Shown here piece after piece: positions 32,522 to 40,927 of a DNA stretch of 44,299 nt. The position numbers and the translations under genes were made by a program. Each line of letters begins with the position of its first letter. Positions within the stretch are counted from its first letter, which is position 1. The stretch comes from an uncultured Bacteroidales bacterium. GTDB taxonomy: Bacteria > Bacteroidota > Bacteroidia > Bacteroidales > UBA932. Location of the stretch: positions 1 through 44,299 of the forward strand of contig ONQC01000015.1 of the NCBI GenBank assembly GCA_900319855.1, written 5' to 3'. A model generated the notes under the pieces. It worked only from the letters and a program-made list of their open reading frames with translations, ran no database searches and was not told where the DNA came from.

Positions 32522-35500
32522 TTATTGTTCTTCATCCGGCAGGAGGGCCTCCTGTTCCCGGTAGAGCGCTTCGCGATACCGTTTGCAGAAGAAGGCGCGG
32601 ATGCGTTGGATCAGGGTGATCTTCTCTTCCTTCGGGGCGGCCAGGGCAGCATCCCGCAAGTCGGCGGCTTCCTGCGCAAGGGCGGCGTCCGGGTGGTCGA
32701 AGTCATACTGGAGGGAGTCCAGCACGGCCTGTTCGGCGGCGGACAGGGAATCCGTCGGCGTCAGCTGGTCGCCCAGGGATTCCCGGGTCAGGGCCGAACC
32801 GGAAGCTTCGTTCTGCCGGACGGCGACTTCCACGCCTTTGGCGAAAATGTCGTGGATGGAGTTGACCAGGTTCACCTGCAGGGTGTCGATCCGGGCCGTG
32901 TAGACCGGGACGTTGGTATTTTTGTATTTGGCCCGCACGATGCGGTATTTCCAATCGTCGAAGTTGCCCCAGAGGTTGACCCCGAACCGGAAGGGAAGCG
33001 GAGAACGGAGGACGGAGACGTGGTAGTTGAAGGTCTGGTCAAACCGCTGGATACCGCTCAGGGCCAGCTGGTAGCGATCGACGCCCAGGATGAACGGGAA
33101 GACCTCCAGCGTATTGTCGGCGATAAGGCCTTCGACGGACATGTCGTCGATCTCGCTGACTTTCTTGTTCTTGAACATCAGGATCTTGGCAATCTTCCGG
33201 ATGGCGTCGTTCTCCTCGATGGAAAGGTTTGAGCCCTTGATCTTCATGATGCCGCTGATGCTGGACGGGATGAGGTTCATCGTCGTATCCAGCCGGCTGG
33301 TCGCTGCCATCTCGCAGTCCAGCATGCCCTTGAAGGTCTTCAGCAGGGGCACGAGGCTGTCGATGACGGGGAAGAGGGTGATGACCTTGTCGGCGGTGAT
33401 GTCCACGAGGTTGAGGTTGAACCCGGCGGTCAGGTCGTCCTTCCGTTTCGAAGTATAGAAACCTTCGAAGTAAATGTCGCCCATGTTGGAGGTCGCGACG
33501 GTGTTGGTGATCTGCAGGGTGCGCTCTTTCATCAGCACGTCCGCGGCGAACCAGTCGATGTCCAGGTCGGAGTAGATGATCTCATTACCCATCAGGTGGA
33601 GGGTAGCTTCCAGGTTGGAAGGCAGGACGATCAGCGTGCTGTCGATCGTGGCGGCGTCCAGGGTGTCGACGGCGACCCGGGACAGGTATTCGGCATCGGA
33701 AATCCGTTCGTTGAGGGCGATGGCGCGGTCCTCGGGGTGGAAATGGTTGCCGGCGTCATAGGCGGCCAGCAATTCGTTGGCATGGAGCAGGTTGGAGGAG
33801 ACTTCGAGGTCCGCCTTGACGGTTCCGTTCCCGAGCAGGGCCCGTCGCAGGCCGGTCACGCTGCCTTGGGCGCTGACGTCGGACTGGCCGGAGGTGACGG
33901 TCAGGTTTTCCAGGTTGACCTGGTCCAGGGTGAAGGTCCCTTTGACGTCGGAGAATCCGTTGCGAAGCGGGAAGTACGGAGTGATCACCAGGCCCTCGCC
34001 GAGGGCGAGGCTGCCGCGGGCATCCCATTCCCGGACGTATTTCGCCATGGATTCATCGAGCCGGAAGTTGAGGTCGCGGCTGCGGAATTCGTCCAGCGGA
34101 AGCGGGGTGCGGAATCCCATCGAGTCGGGCCGGTGCTGCGGGCGCTGACGGGGCTCCCGCTTGACTGCCGTTGCCGAGAGGGAGGCATCCTGGATGCTGA
34201 TGCGGTTGACCCCCTGGCGGAACTGGACTTCGTCGTTGCGGCTGCTGACAACCACCACCGGGACGGTCCCTGATGTGACGGTTTTATTGCTGTATTTAAA
34301 GGAGTTACGGGTGTCTTTGAGGGCGACGAAGAGAGAGTCCGCGCCGGTCATGGCCAGGCTCTGTCCCGTCAGGGTGCCGACAATCGGGTGGACCTCCTTG
34401 CCGAACTCTTCGCTGATGGTCTCCGCGGCGTTCTGGGCGGTCAGGCCCACGCCCGTTCCGCGGATGAAGGTCGTACGGCCATATTGGGCATAGAGGCTGT
34501 CGGCTCGTCCGCGGACGCCGAGGAAGTCGGCTCCGAGGGCCATGTCGTCGCTCTTGCTCTTGGTCAGCCGGATGTCGGTCCGGTCCAGGAAGACGGACAG
34601 GGAATCGGGCTGGTCGAGGAAACGGATACCGGGACTGGTGATATGGCCGTCCAGGTCGGCGCGGGAGAAGTTGTACAGGTCCAGGTCTGAGAGGAAGACC
34701 ATACCGGAAACGGCGGCGTCCATTGCGCCGCTGGCGGTCATGCCTTCGGGCAGGAAGTCGTTGATGACATCCAGGTCGGCGCTGGCTTTGAGATCGATGC
34801 CGAAGAGCGGGTCATCACAGAGGACATCTTCGCTGAAACCGGAACCGGTCAGGTTGACGCCGGCCATGTCGAGGTCGATCCCATCGAGGGTCACGCTGAG
34901 CTTGCCGTAGCGGTCGGTCTCGGCGTTGACCTCGGCGGCCAGCCGGCCGCTGTAGTCGAATCCCGTCCAGGCCAGGGAGGACTTCGGGATGGAAACTTCG
35001 GCAACCAGTTCGGGAAGGGTCTTGTCGGCGGGGATGTACCATCCGTCGCAAAGGGCTGTCAGCGAAATGTTTGCGTCGGTCTTGAGTTTCTTGAGGTCCG
35101 GCAGGATGGAAGTTCCCAGGAAAGCGGTGACGTCGGAGACTTTGCAGTCGTCGATCAGGGCTTCGGCGCGGATGTAGGTGCTGTCGGGGCGAAGCTTTAC
35201 GTCGCCTTCACCCGTGAGTTCGACGGCGGCCGCCTTGAGGTAGAGGTCTCGGACGGACACCGCGGAGAATCCTTCCTCCGGGAAGGAAACGCCGGCCTGC
35301 AGTTCGATGGGCAGGTCCATCTTACCGAGCGAAGCCAGGGCGAGCCGGGCCCGGGCGGATGCGTCGATGTCATAGCGGTCGTCCTTCTGTCGCAGGGAAA
35401 GCCGGTCGAGCGCGACCTGGAGCGAGTCGGCGGGCAGGCGGCCGGCGAAATCGAGGGCGTCGATGTCGAGATCCAGCTGGCTTTTATCCATGTCCGGAAG

Positions 35501-36220
35501 CCTCAGCCGGCCGTCGAACCGGATCTCTTTCGAGGTAATCTCGGCGAAGAGCGTGTCGGACGGGGCGGTGAAGACGATATGCGGGCTGCCGGTCAGGGCG
35601 ACGCGGCCGACGGTGATGTCCGGCAGGGGAGCGGCCGAGGTGTCGGTTTTTTCGGTGGACAGGAATTTCAGGATGCTCCAGTTGGCGGCCGTGGAGTCGT
35701 AGCGGTGGGCGAAGATGCGGGCGCCGTCGAGGGTCGCCTTATGGACATTGATTTTGCTGCGCAGGGCGGCCATGTAGTCCACGGAAACGGACAGGCTGCG
35801 GAAGGAGGCCAGGGTGTCCATCTGCGGATGGCGGCCTTCGCTGCGGAGCGGGTGCGGGAAGCCGGTGCTGTCGTAAGCGGCGAATTTTTCGTGCGGATAG
35901 ACCAGCAGGGCGTCTTCGATCTCCAGGTTGAGGTTGGGGAAACTGCGGAAGGCGGAGGCGCTGATCTTGCCGAACTTGAGTTCTCCGTCTACATAGTCGG
36001 CGGCGAAACGGTTCACCGTCTTGGTCAGGAAAGAATCGGTCAGGACCAGCTGCAGCACAAGCATCACCAGGAGCCAGAGCCCCAGCAGGATGCCCAGGGC
36101 GATTTTCAGCCCCCGGAACCGTCTTTTCCGTTTTCCTTCTGTCCGTATTTCTGCAGTTTCCGGGCTCGAAGTCCTTTGTCTTTCCGCCCCTTTGCCTGCA
36201 GTCTTTTGTTCTTCTGCCAT
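32522..36220 (-). CDS. Large AsmA-family envelope protein
   Basis: 1232 residues from ATG 36220; longer frames upstream run into the promoter region. A short basic cytoplasmic segment (RKRRFRG) precedes one membrane helix at about 38-60. A very long periplasmic region follows with alternating beta-strand pattern: an N-terminal AsmA domain (SFLTKTVNRFAADYVDGELKF) and a C-terminal AsmA-like part (LDCEMAATSRLDTTMNL onward). AsmA/TamB-type proteins bridge the envelope and are implicated in phospholipid transport to, and integrity of, the outer membrane. It heads a transcript with prmA and the GH28 gene. A -7 box lies 22 bases upstream of the start. Confidence 0.88.
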   Translation of the reverse strand: MAEEQKTAGKGAERQRTSSPETAEIRTEGKRKRRFRGLKIALGILLGLWLLVMLVLQLVLTDSFLTKTVNRFAADYVDGELKFGKISASAFRSFPNLNLEIEDALLVYPHEKFAAYDSTGFPHPLRSEGRHPQMDTLASFRSLSVSVDYMAALRSKINVHKATLDGARIFAHRYDSTAANWSILKFLSTEKTDTSAAPLPDITVGRVALTGSPHIVFTAPSDTLFAEITSKEIRFDGRLRLPDMDKSQLDLDIDALDFAGRLPADSLQVALDRLSLRQKDDRYDIDASARARLALASLGKMDLPIELQAGVSFPEEGFSAVSVRDLYLKAAAVELTGEGDVKLRPDSTYIRAEALIDDCKVSDVTAFLGTSILPDLKKLKTDANISLTALCDGWYIPADKTLPELVAEVSIPKSSLAWTGFDYSGRLAAEVNAETDRYGKLSVTLDGIDLDMAGVNLTGSGFSEDVLCDDPLFGIDLKASADLDVINDFLPEGMTASGAMDAAVSGMVFLSDLDLYNFSRADLDGHITSPGIRFLDQPDSLSVFLDRTDIRLTKSKSDDMALGADFLGVRGRADSLYAQYGRTTFIRGTGVGLTAQNAAETISEEFGKEVHPIVGTLTGQSLAMTGADSLFVALKDTRNSFKYSNKTVTSGTVPVVVVSSRNDEVQFRQGVNRISIQDASLSATAVKREPRQRPQHRPDSMGFRTPLPLDEFRSRDLNFRLDESMAKYVREWDARGSLALGEGLVITPYFPLRNGFSDVKGTFTLDQVNLENLTVTSGQSDVSAQGSVTGLRRALLGNGTVKADLEVSSNLLHANELLAAYDAGNHFHPEDRAIALNERISDAEYLSRVAVDTLDAATIDSTLIVLPSNLEATLHLMGNEIIYSDLDIDWFAADVLMKERTLQITNTVATSNMGDIYFEGFYTSKRKDDLTAGFNLNLVDITADKVITLFPVIDSLVPLLKTFKGMLDCEMAATSRLDTTMNLIPSSISGIMKIKGSNLSIEENDAIRKIAKILMFKNKKVSEIDDMSVEGLIADNTLEVFPFILGVDRYQLALSGIQRFDQTFNYHVSVLRSPLPFRFGVNLWGNFDDWKYRIVRAKYKNTNVPVYTARIDTLQVNLVNSIHDIFAKGVEVAVRQNEASGSALTRESLGDQLTPTDSLSAAEQAVLDSLQYDFDHPDAALAQEAADLRDAALAAPKEEKITLIQRIRAFFCKRYREALYREQEALLPDEEQ

Positions 36221-36241
36221 GGCAGGATACCCTTTATCATA

Positions 36242-36249
36242 CAAAGATA
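36242..36249 (-). promoter_or_regulatory. -7 promoter box for the AsmA-like gene
   Basis: The minus strand reads TATCTTTG, a TAnnTTTG match, shortly before the ATG at 36220. No clear -33 TTG. Confidence 0.55.
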
Positions 36250-36393
36250 ATAAATCCAACGGACGAAAGTACGTCTTCCCCACTTTTTTGCACCACACTC
36301 TGTTCCTCTCTTCAGCGCATCAGAATCTCCCGTCCGTGTGCAAAACATTGCGGCCCATCCGCTTTCAACTCGATGTCGCGACATTTTGACAAG

Positions 36394-36500
36394 AAATATA
36401 ATGCGCTGTGGTTCAATTGATTACATGTTCATCATGTCGTCAGAATTCAACATGAAAAATGTGTAAATGGTTAGATGACAGCGTTTTGTATTTTCTGACA
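36394..36500. repeat. Diverged direct repeat, copy A
   Basis: Aligns without gaps for about 60 bases with 36675-36735 at a fixed offset of 281, and with one indel to the end. Shared blocks include TAATGCG, TCATGTCGTCA, CAACATGA and TTGTATTTTCT. Each copy holds the inverted repeat TCATGT/ACATGA separated by 12 bases. This is non-coding; the 36.25-36.9 kb stretch has no credible gene. Confidence 0.65.
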
Positions 36501-36556
36501 AAGTCGCGTGGCTTTTCAGGACGAGGCAAACTGCGAGACGAGATAGTTGCCCGGGT

Positions 36557-36653
36557 GGCGCAGGTGTGTAATAATGTGAGGTACCTGCACCGGTTTTTTC
36601 CGTAGGAGGGCGATTTGCGGAGCAGGTGTCGCATGAAATAACTCACCCGCGCC
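36557..36653. repeat. Two related hairpin sequences between the repeat copies
   Basis: 36557-36591 and 36619-36653 share GG-N-GCAGGTGT at the left and a C-rich complement at the right (CCTGCACC and CCCGCGCC), so both can fold. The first is followed by GGTTTTTTCC and could act as a plus-strand terminator. Confidence 0.5.
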
Positions 36654-36674
36654 AGCCAAGGTAAGAATAGCAAA

Positions 36675-36782
36675 AAATGTAATGCGTTTACAATGAATTA
36701 ATTACGCAGTCTTCATGTCGTCAAAATGCAACATGACAAGTAGATAAGAGATTAGCTGATAGGGAATTGTATTTTCTATACA
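36675..36782. repeat. Diverged direct repeat, copy B
   Basis: Partner of 36394-36500. Similarity appears to continue weakly (CGGGTG at 36552 and 36841, offset 289), so the duplicated unit may be about 170 bases. Small stems GGTAAA/TTTACC and GGAAAT/ATTTCC follow this copy. Confidence 0.65.
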
Positions 36783-36860
36783 ATTATCTGGTAAAACTGT
36801 GTCCGGATTTACCAAGCTGGAAATGGCGGTTATTTCCGTTCGGGTGCAGAGGGAAAACAC

Positions 36861-36893
36861 AAAAAAGGATGCCAAAAATTTGACATCCTTTTG
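36861..36893 (-). terminator. Terminator of rpsU
   Basis: On the minus strand AAAAGGATG pairs with CATCCTTTT and is followed by a T6 run. It lies 24 bases after the rpsU stop. Confidence 0.85.
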
Positions 36894-36916
36894 TATGACG
36901 TGAGCGTGTGGGCGGC

Positions 36917-37111
36917 TTACTGCTCGTCCATCAGCTGCATGTGCTGAACATAGATGGCTTTCTGCATCTTGACGCGCTTCTTCTCGCTCGGCTTTTCGAA
37001 AGTCTTGCGGGAGCGGAGCTCGCGGATGGCGCCGGTCTTTTCGAACTTCCTCTTGAATCTTTTCAGGGCGCGTTCGATGTTCTCGCCTTCTTTAACGGGT
37101 ACTATGATCAT
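36917..37111 (-). CDS. rpsU: 30S ribosomal protein bS21
   Basis: 64 residues from ATG 37111. MIIVPVKEGENIERALKRFKRKFEKTG is replaced here by its key parts: IIVPVKEGE at the N-terminus, the basic helix ALKRFKRKFEKTG, and RSRKTFEKPSEKKR. A longer frame (to 37231) crosses the promoter and is rejected. bS21 sits near the 16S rRNA 3' end on the small subunit. The gene has an exact-spacing promoter and, unlike its neighbours, a strong Shine-Dalgarno (37121-37128). In Bacteroidota, bS21 helps hide the anti-Shine-Dalgarno, so this site points to autoregulation. Monocistronic. Confidence 0.95.
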   Translation of the reverse strand: MIIVPVKEGENIERALKRFKRKFEKTGAIRELRSRKTFEKPSEKKRVKMQKAIYVQHMQLMDEQ

Positions 37112-37120
37112 TTCTTTACC

Positions 37121-37128
37121 ACCTCCTT
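37121..37128 (-). promoter_or_regulatory. Strong Shine-Dalgarno of rpsU
   Basis: The minus strand reads AAGGAGGT, fully complementary to the 16S 3' end, with 9 bases to the ATG at 37111. I see no comparably strong site at other starts in this window. Confidence 0.9.
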
Positions 37129-37144
37129 TTCTCAATAGCGGGTG

Positions 37145-37174
37145 CAAAGGTAACACAAAATGACCGATTTGCAA
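37145..37174 (-). promoter_or_regulatory. Promoter of rpsU
   Basis: On the minus strand TTG (37174-37172), exactly 19 bases, then TACCTTTG (37152-37145). The leader is about 25-30 bases and contains the Shine-Dalgarno. Confidence 0.85.
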
Positions 37175-37195
37175 ATTTTTTTCAGAAAGATTTCC

Positions 37196-37203
37196 TAACT
37201 TTG
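37196..37203 (+). promoter_or_regulatory. -7 promoter box for pyrG
   Basis: TAACTTTG matches TAnnTTTG, 37 bases upstream of the pyrG ATG. The nearest TTG (37169-37171) is about 24 bases upstream, longer than usual. Divergent from the rpsU promoter. Confidence 0.55.
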
Positions 37204-37240
37204 AATCCCGTGAATTTCCCCAACCTTCCATTCACGGACC

Positions 37241-38857
37241 ATGAACACGAAATATATTTTCATCAGCGGAGGCGTTGCTTCTTCGCTCGGCAAAGGGATT
37301 ATTGCATCCTCGCTGGCCAAACTGCTGCAGGCAAGGGGCTTGCGCGTCACCATCCAGAAATTCGACCCTTACATCAACATCGACCCGGGCACGCTGAACC
37401 CGTATGAGCACGGCGAGTGCTATGTGACCGAAGACGGCGCCGAGACCGACCTCGACCTCGGCCATTACGAGCGTTTCCTGGGCGTCTATACCTCCAAGGC
37501 CAACAATGTGACGACCGGCAAGATCTACCATACCGTCATCACGAAAGAGCGGGAAGGCGCCTACCTCGGCAAGACGGTGCAGATCGTCCCGCACATCACG
37601 GACGAAATCAAGCGGCGCATGCTCCTGCTGGGCCGGACGGGCGAATACGACGTCATCTTGACGGAAATCGGCGGGACCGTCGGCGACATGGAATCCCAGC
37701 CCTTTATCGAGGCCGTGCGCCAGCTTCAGTGGGAACTTCCCGAAGAAGACGTGATGTGCATTCACCTGACCCTGATCCCGTACCTGAACGCGGCGAAGGA
37801 ACTGAAGACCAAGCCGACCCAGCATTCGGTCCAGACGCTGCAGCAAGCCGGCGTGAAACCGGATGTGATCGTCTGCCGGACGGAACATCCGCTGTCGCCG
37901 GAACTCCGTCGCAAGATCGCCCTCTTCTGTAATGTCCGGCCGGGCCACGTCATCCAGAGCATCGACGCCTGGAGCATCTACCAGGTCCCGCTCAACATGC
38001 ACGAGGAACACCTGGACGAACTGGCTGTCCGAAAGTTGCAGATCGACAACTACGCCCAGCCGGACCTGGTACGCTGGAGAGGTTTCCTGGATCGGCTGGC
38101 GCATCCTTCGCACGAGGTGGAGATCGTGCTGGTCGGAAAATATGTAGAGCTCCAGGATGCCTACAAATCCATCCAGGAGGCCTTCGTCCATGCCGGGGCT
38201 GCCCATGACTGCAAGGTGAACGTGCGGACGGTACAAAGCGAGTATGTAACGGAAGATACCGTCGCGGAAATGCTGAAAGGAGCGGACGGAATCCTGGTTG
38301 CCCCAGGCTTCGGCGAACGCGGACTCGAAGGCAAGATCTGCGCGGTCCGGCATGCGCGGGAAAACGGCATCCCGTTCCTGGGAATCTGCCTGGGCATGCA
38401 GATGTGCGTGGTCGAGTTTGCCCGCCATGTCCTGGGCTGGCCGGATGCCGTTTCCGCCGAAGTGGACCCGAAGTCCCCGCATCCGGTCATCTGCCTGATG
38501 GAAGAGCAGAAATCCACGACGATCAAGGGCGGGACCATGCGGTTGGGGGCCTATGCCTGCCGCCTGCAGCCCGGTTCCCTGGCCGCTACGCTCTACGGAC
38601 GGACCGACATTTCCGAGCGGCATCGGCACCGGTATGAATTCAATTCCGCCTATCTGACGGATTTTGAGGCCGCCGGTCTGAAAGCCACGGGACACAACCC
38701 GGATACGGGCCTGGTCGAAGTGGTGGAACTGCCCGCTCATCCGTTCTTCATCGGTGTCCAGTTCCATCCGGAATACAAGAGTACGCCGGAACATCCCCAT
38801 CCGTTGTTTACGGGCTTGGTGGATGCGGCTTTGCAATATCACAACGACCATGCGTGA
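37241..38857 (+). CDS. pyrG: CTP synthase
   Basis: 538 residues, full length. It aminates UTP to CTP with glutamine and ATP. The N-terminal synthase domain (about 1-265) has SGGVASSLGKGI and DPYINIDPGTLNPYEHGE. The C-terminal class I glutamine amidotransferase domain (about 290-535) has the nucleophile C383 in GICLGMQM and a late HPEY motif. The stop overlaps the purF start by 8 bases, coupling pyrimidine and purine synthesis genes. Confidence 0.98.
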   Translation: MNTKYIFISGGVASSLGKGIIASSLAKLLQARGLRVTIQKFDPYINIDPGTLNPYEHGECYVTEDGAETDLDLGHYERFLGVYTSKANNVTTGKIYHTVITKEREGAYLGKTVQIVPHITDEIKRRMLLLGRTGEYDVILTEIGGTVGDMESQPFIEAVRQLQWELPEEDVMCIHLTLIPYLNAAKELKTKPTQHSVQTLQQAGVKPDVIVCRTEHPLSPELRRKIALFCNVRPGHVIQSIDAWSIYQVPLNMHEEHLDELAVRKLQIDNYAQPDLVRWRGFLDRLAHPSHEVEIVLVGKYVELQDAYKSIQEAFVHAGAAHDCKVNVRTVQSEYVTEDTVAEMLKGADGILVAPGFGERGLEGKICAVRHARENGIPFLGICLGMQMCVVEFARHVLGWPDAVSAEVDPKSPHPVICLMEEQKSTTIKGGTMRLGAYACRLQPGSLAATLYGRTDISERHRHRYEFNSAYLTDFEAAGLKATGHNPDTGLVEVVELPAHPFFIGVQFHPEYKSTPEHPHPLFTGLVDAALQYHNDHA

Positions 38858-40217
38858 GTTGCACGAAGAATGCGGGGTCGTCGGCCTGTACGGCGTTCCG
38901 GATGCGGCCAGGGCGGCCGGCATCGCCCTCCAGTACCTGCAGCACCGCGGACAGCAGGGCTGCGGCATCGCCGCGGCGGGCCCGGACGGACAGATCCGCT
39001 TGTGCAAGCGGCCGGGACTGGTCAAGGATGTCTTCCGAGAGGAGAACCTGACCTCACTGCCCGGGTCGTCCTGCATCGGCCATGTACGCTATCCCACGTC
39101 GGACATCGGCGGGGTGGAAAACCTGCAGCCGTTCGCCATGACCGGACAGGCGGGATCCTTCGCCGTGGCCCACAACGGCAATATCGTCAATGCGGAGATC
39201 GTCCGGAGCTGGCTGGAGAAGCGGGGCAGCCTGTTCCATTCCACCTCGGACAGCGAACTGTTCGCGCAGTTGATCGGGATGAACGGACTGGGGTGGGAGT
39301 CCGGCATCCGGTCGGCTGCCAACCAGCTGGACGGAGCCTATTCGACCGTCGTGCTGACGGCGGATACGTTGTTCGCCTTCCGGGACCGGTACGGGTTCCG
39401 GCCACTGTCCCTCGGACGGCTGGGAGACGGTTGGATCGTCGCCAGTGAAACCTGTGCCCTGGATGCCGCAGGAGCGGATTTCATCCGGGACATCGAGCCG
39501 GGAGAAGTCGTCGCCATCGGGGCGTCCGGCCTGCGGAGTTTCCGCTATGCGCAGCCGGCGGGCCACTTCATGTGTGCGATGGAATATATCTATTTCGCGC
39601 GTCCGGACAGCGATATCGAGGGCTGCAACGTCCATGCTTTCCGAAAACGGGCGGGAGCCCTCCTGTACCGGGAGCATCCTGTCGAGGCGGATATCGTCAT
39701 CTGCGTGCCCGATTCGGGAATGAGCGCAGCCATCGGCTATTCCGAGGCGGGGAAGATTCCGCTGGAAATGGGCCTGTTGAAGAATGCCTATGTCGCCCGC
39801 ACCTTCATCCAGCCGGCCCAGGAACTCCGGGATATCGGGGTTCGGATGAAACTGTCTCCCATCCGGAGCATCGTCGGCGGCAAGCGGGTCGCGGTCATCG
39901 ACGACTCGATTGTCCGCGGTACGACGTCCCGGCGGATCGTCCGGATGCTGCGGGAGGCAGGCGCCACCCAGGTGCACATGCTGATTTCCAGTCCGAAATA
40001 CGCCTGGCCCTGTTTCTACGGGATCGATACGGGGAAGCGGGAACAGCTGATCGGGGCGGCAAACGATGTGGAGCGAATCTGCGCCTACATCGGTGCGGAT
40101 TCGCTCCATTATCTTTCAGAAGAAGCTTTGCTGGAAGCCTCCGGACGGTCCGGACTCTGCACGGCCTGTTTCAGCGGCCGCTATCCCACGGACCTGTACG
40201 GGCGGGAGGACGATTAG
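38850..40217 (+). CDS. purF: Amidophosphoribosyltransferase (Fe-S type)
   Basis: 455 residues from ATG 38850, overlapping the pyrG stop; the frame upstream is a pyrG shadow. It performs the first committed step of purine synthesis, transferring glutamine nitrogen to PRPP. The N-terminal Ntn glutaminase nucleophile is C8 after a seven-residue propeptide (MRELHEE). The PRPP-binding motif VAVIDDSIVRGTTS is at about 347-360. Cysteines C242, C388, C437 and C440 match the [4Fe-4S] ligands of the Bacillus enzyme, so this is the cluster-bearing type. Its stop TAG overlaps the stop of the convergent sirtuin gene. Confidence 0.93.
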   Translation: MRELHEECGVVGLYGVPDAARAAGIALQYLQHRGQQGCGIAAAGPDGQIRLCKRPGLVKDVFREENLTSLPGSSCIGHVRYPTSDIGGVENLQPFAMTGQAGSFAVAHNGNIVNAEIVRSWLEKRGSLFHSTSDSELFAQLIGMNGLGWESGIRSAANQLDGAYSTVVLTADTLFAFRDRYGFRPLSLGRLGDGWIVASETCALDAAGADFIRDIEPGEVVAIGASGLRSFRYAQPAGHFMCAMEYIYFARPDSDIEGCNVHAFRKRAGALLYREHPVEADIVICVPDSGMSAAIGYSEAGKIPLEMGLLKNAYVARTFIQPAQELRDIGVRMKLSPIRSIVGGKRVAVIDDSIVRGTTSRRIVRMLREAGATQVHMLISSPKYAWPCFYGIDTGKREQLIGAANDVERICAYIGADSLHYLSEEALLEASGRSGLCTACFSGRYPTDLYGREDD

Positions 40218-40927
40218 CCCTCTTCCAGGATCTTGCGGAAGGTTTCCATGCCTTTGGTGGCCGGTTCCTTGATGTGGGTCAGGCGACTGTCGCGGACCAT
40301 CAGGTCGTTGGGGTCGATGACATAGACCGGGGTGCTCCAGTTTGCGTACCGGTACAGGCCGGCGGCGGGGTAGACCTGCAGCGAGGTGCCCACGATCAGC
40401 AGGATATCGGCCTCCTGGACGGCTTCGATGGCCTTCTCGATCATCGGCACGCTCTCGCCGAACCAGACGATGTGCGGGCGTAACTGGCTGCCATTCGGGG
40501 CCTTGTCCCCGAGGTGGATCTCGGTATAGCCGATGTCGAAGACTTCTTTTTCGGAGAAGGTCCGGTCATATTCCCCGTATTCCGGGCGGACCTTGGTCAG
40601 TTCGCCGTGCAGGTGGATGATCCGGGTGCTGCCGGCCCGCTCGTGCAGGTTGTCCACGTTCTGGGTGATGACGGTGACGTCGTAATCCTTCTCCAGGGCG
40701 GCGATGGCCAGGTGGGCGGCGTTCGGCCGGGCGTCTTTGAGCTGCAGGCGCTGCATGTTGTAGAAATCCAGCAGCATTTTGCGGTCCGCCCGCCAGCCGT
40801 CGATGGAAGCGACCACCTGCGGGTCATATTTGTCCCACAATCCTCCGTTGTCGCGGAAGGTGCTGATGCCGCTCTCGGCGCTGACGCCGGCACCGGTCAG
40901 GACGGCGATTTTTTTCTTTCCTTTCAT
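40214..40927 (-). CDS. Sir2-family NAD-dependent deacylase lacking zinc cysteines
   Basis: 237 residues. NAD-binding motifs are intact: LTGAGVSAESGISTFRD (10-26), TQNVDNLHERAG (88-99) and the catalytic His in HLHGEL (H107). The family removes acyl groups from lysines using NAD. The four zinc-binding cysteines normally after HGE are absent; the region 108-150 has none. The class III (CobB/SIRT5) Tyr-x-x-Arg pocket reads FYNMQR with Y56 and Q59, so the acid-binding Arg may be lost or shifted to R60. The ATG overlaps the stop of the ATPase gene as ATGA, so the two are coupled. Its stop overlaps that of purF. Confidence 0.88.
   Translation of the reverse strand: MKGKKKIAVLTGAGVSAESGISTFRDNGGLWDKYDPQVVASIDGWRADRKMLLDFYNMQRLQLKDARPNAAHLAIAALEKDYDVTVITQNVDNLHERAGSTRIIHLHGELTKVRPEYGEYDRTFSEKEVFDIGYTEIHLGDKAPNGSQLRPHIVWFGESVPMIEKAIEAVQEADILLIVGTSLQVYPAAGLYRYANWSTPVYVIDPNDLMVRDSRLTHIKEPATKGMETFRKILEEG

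Noticed and set aside
36557-36653. Invertible promoter switch
   Set aside because: The related hairpins are in direct, not inverted, orientation relative to each other. No TAnnTTTG box lies between them and no recombinase gene is nearby.
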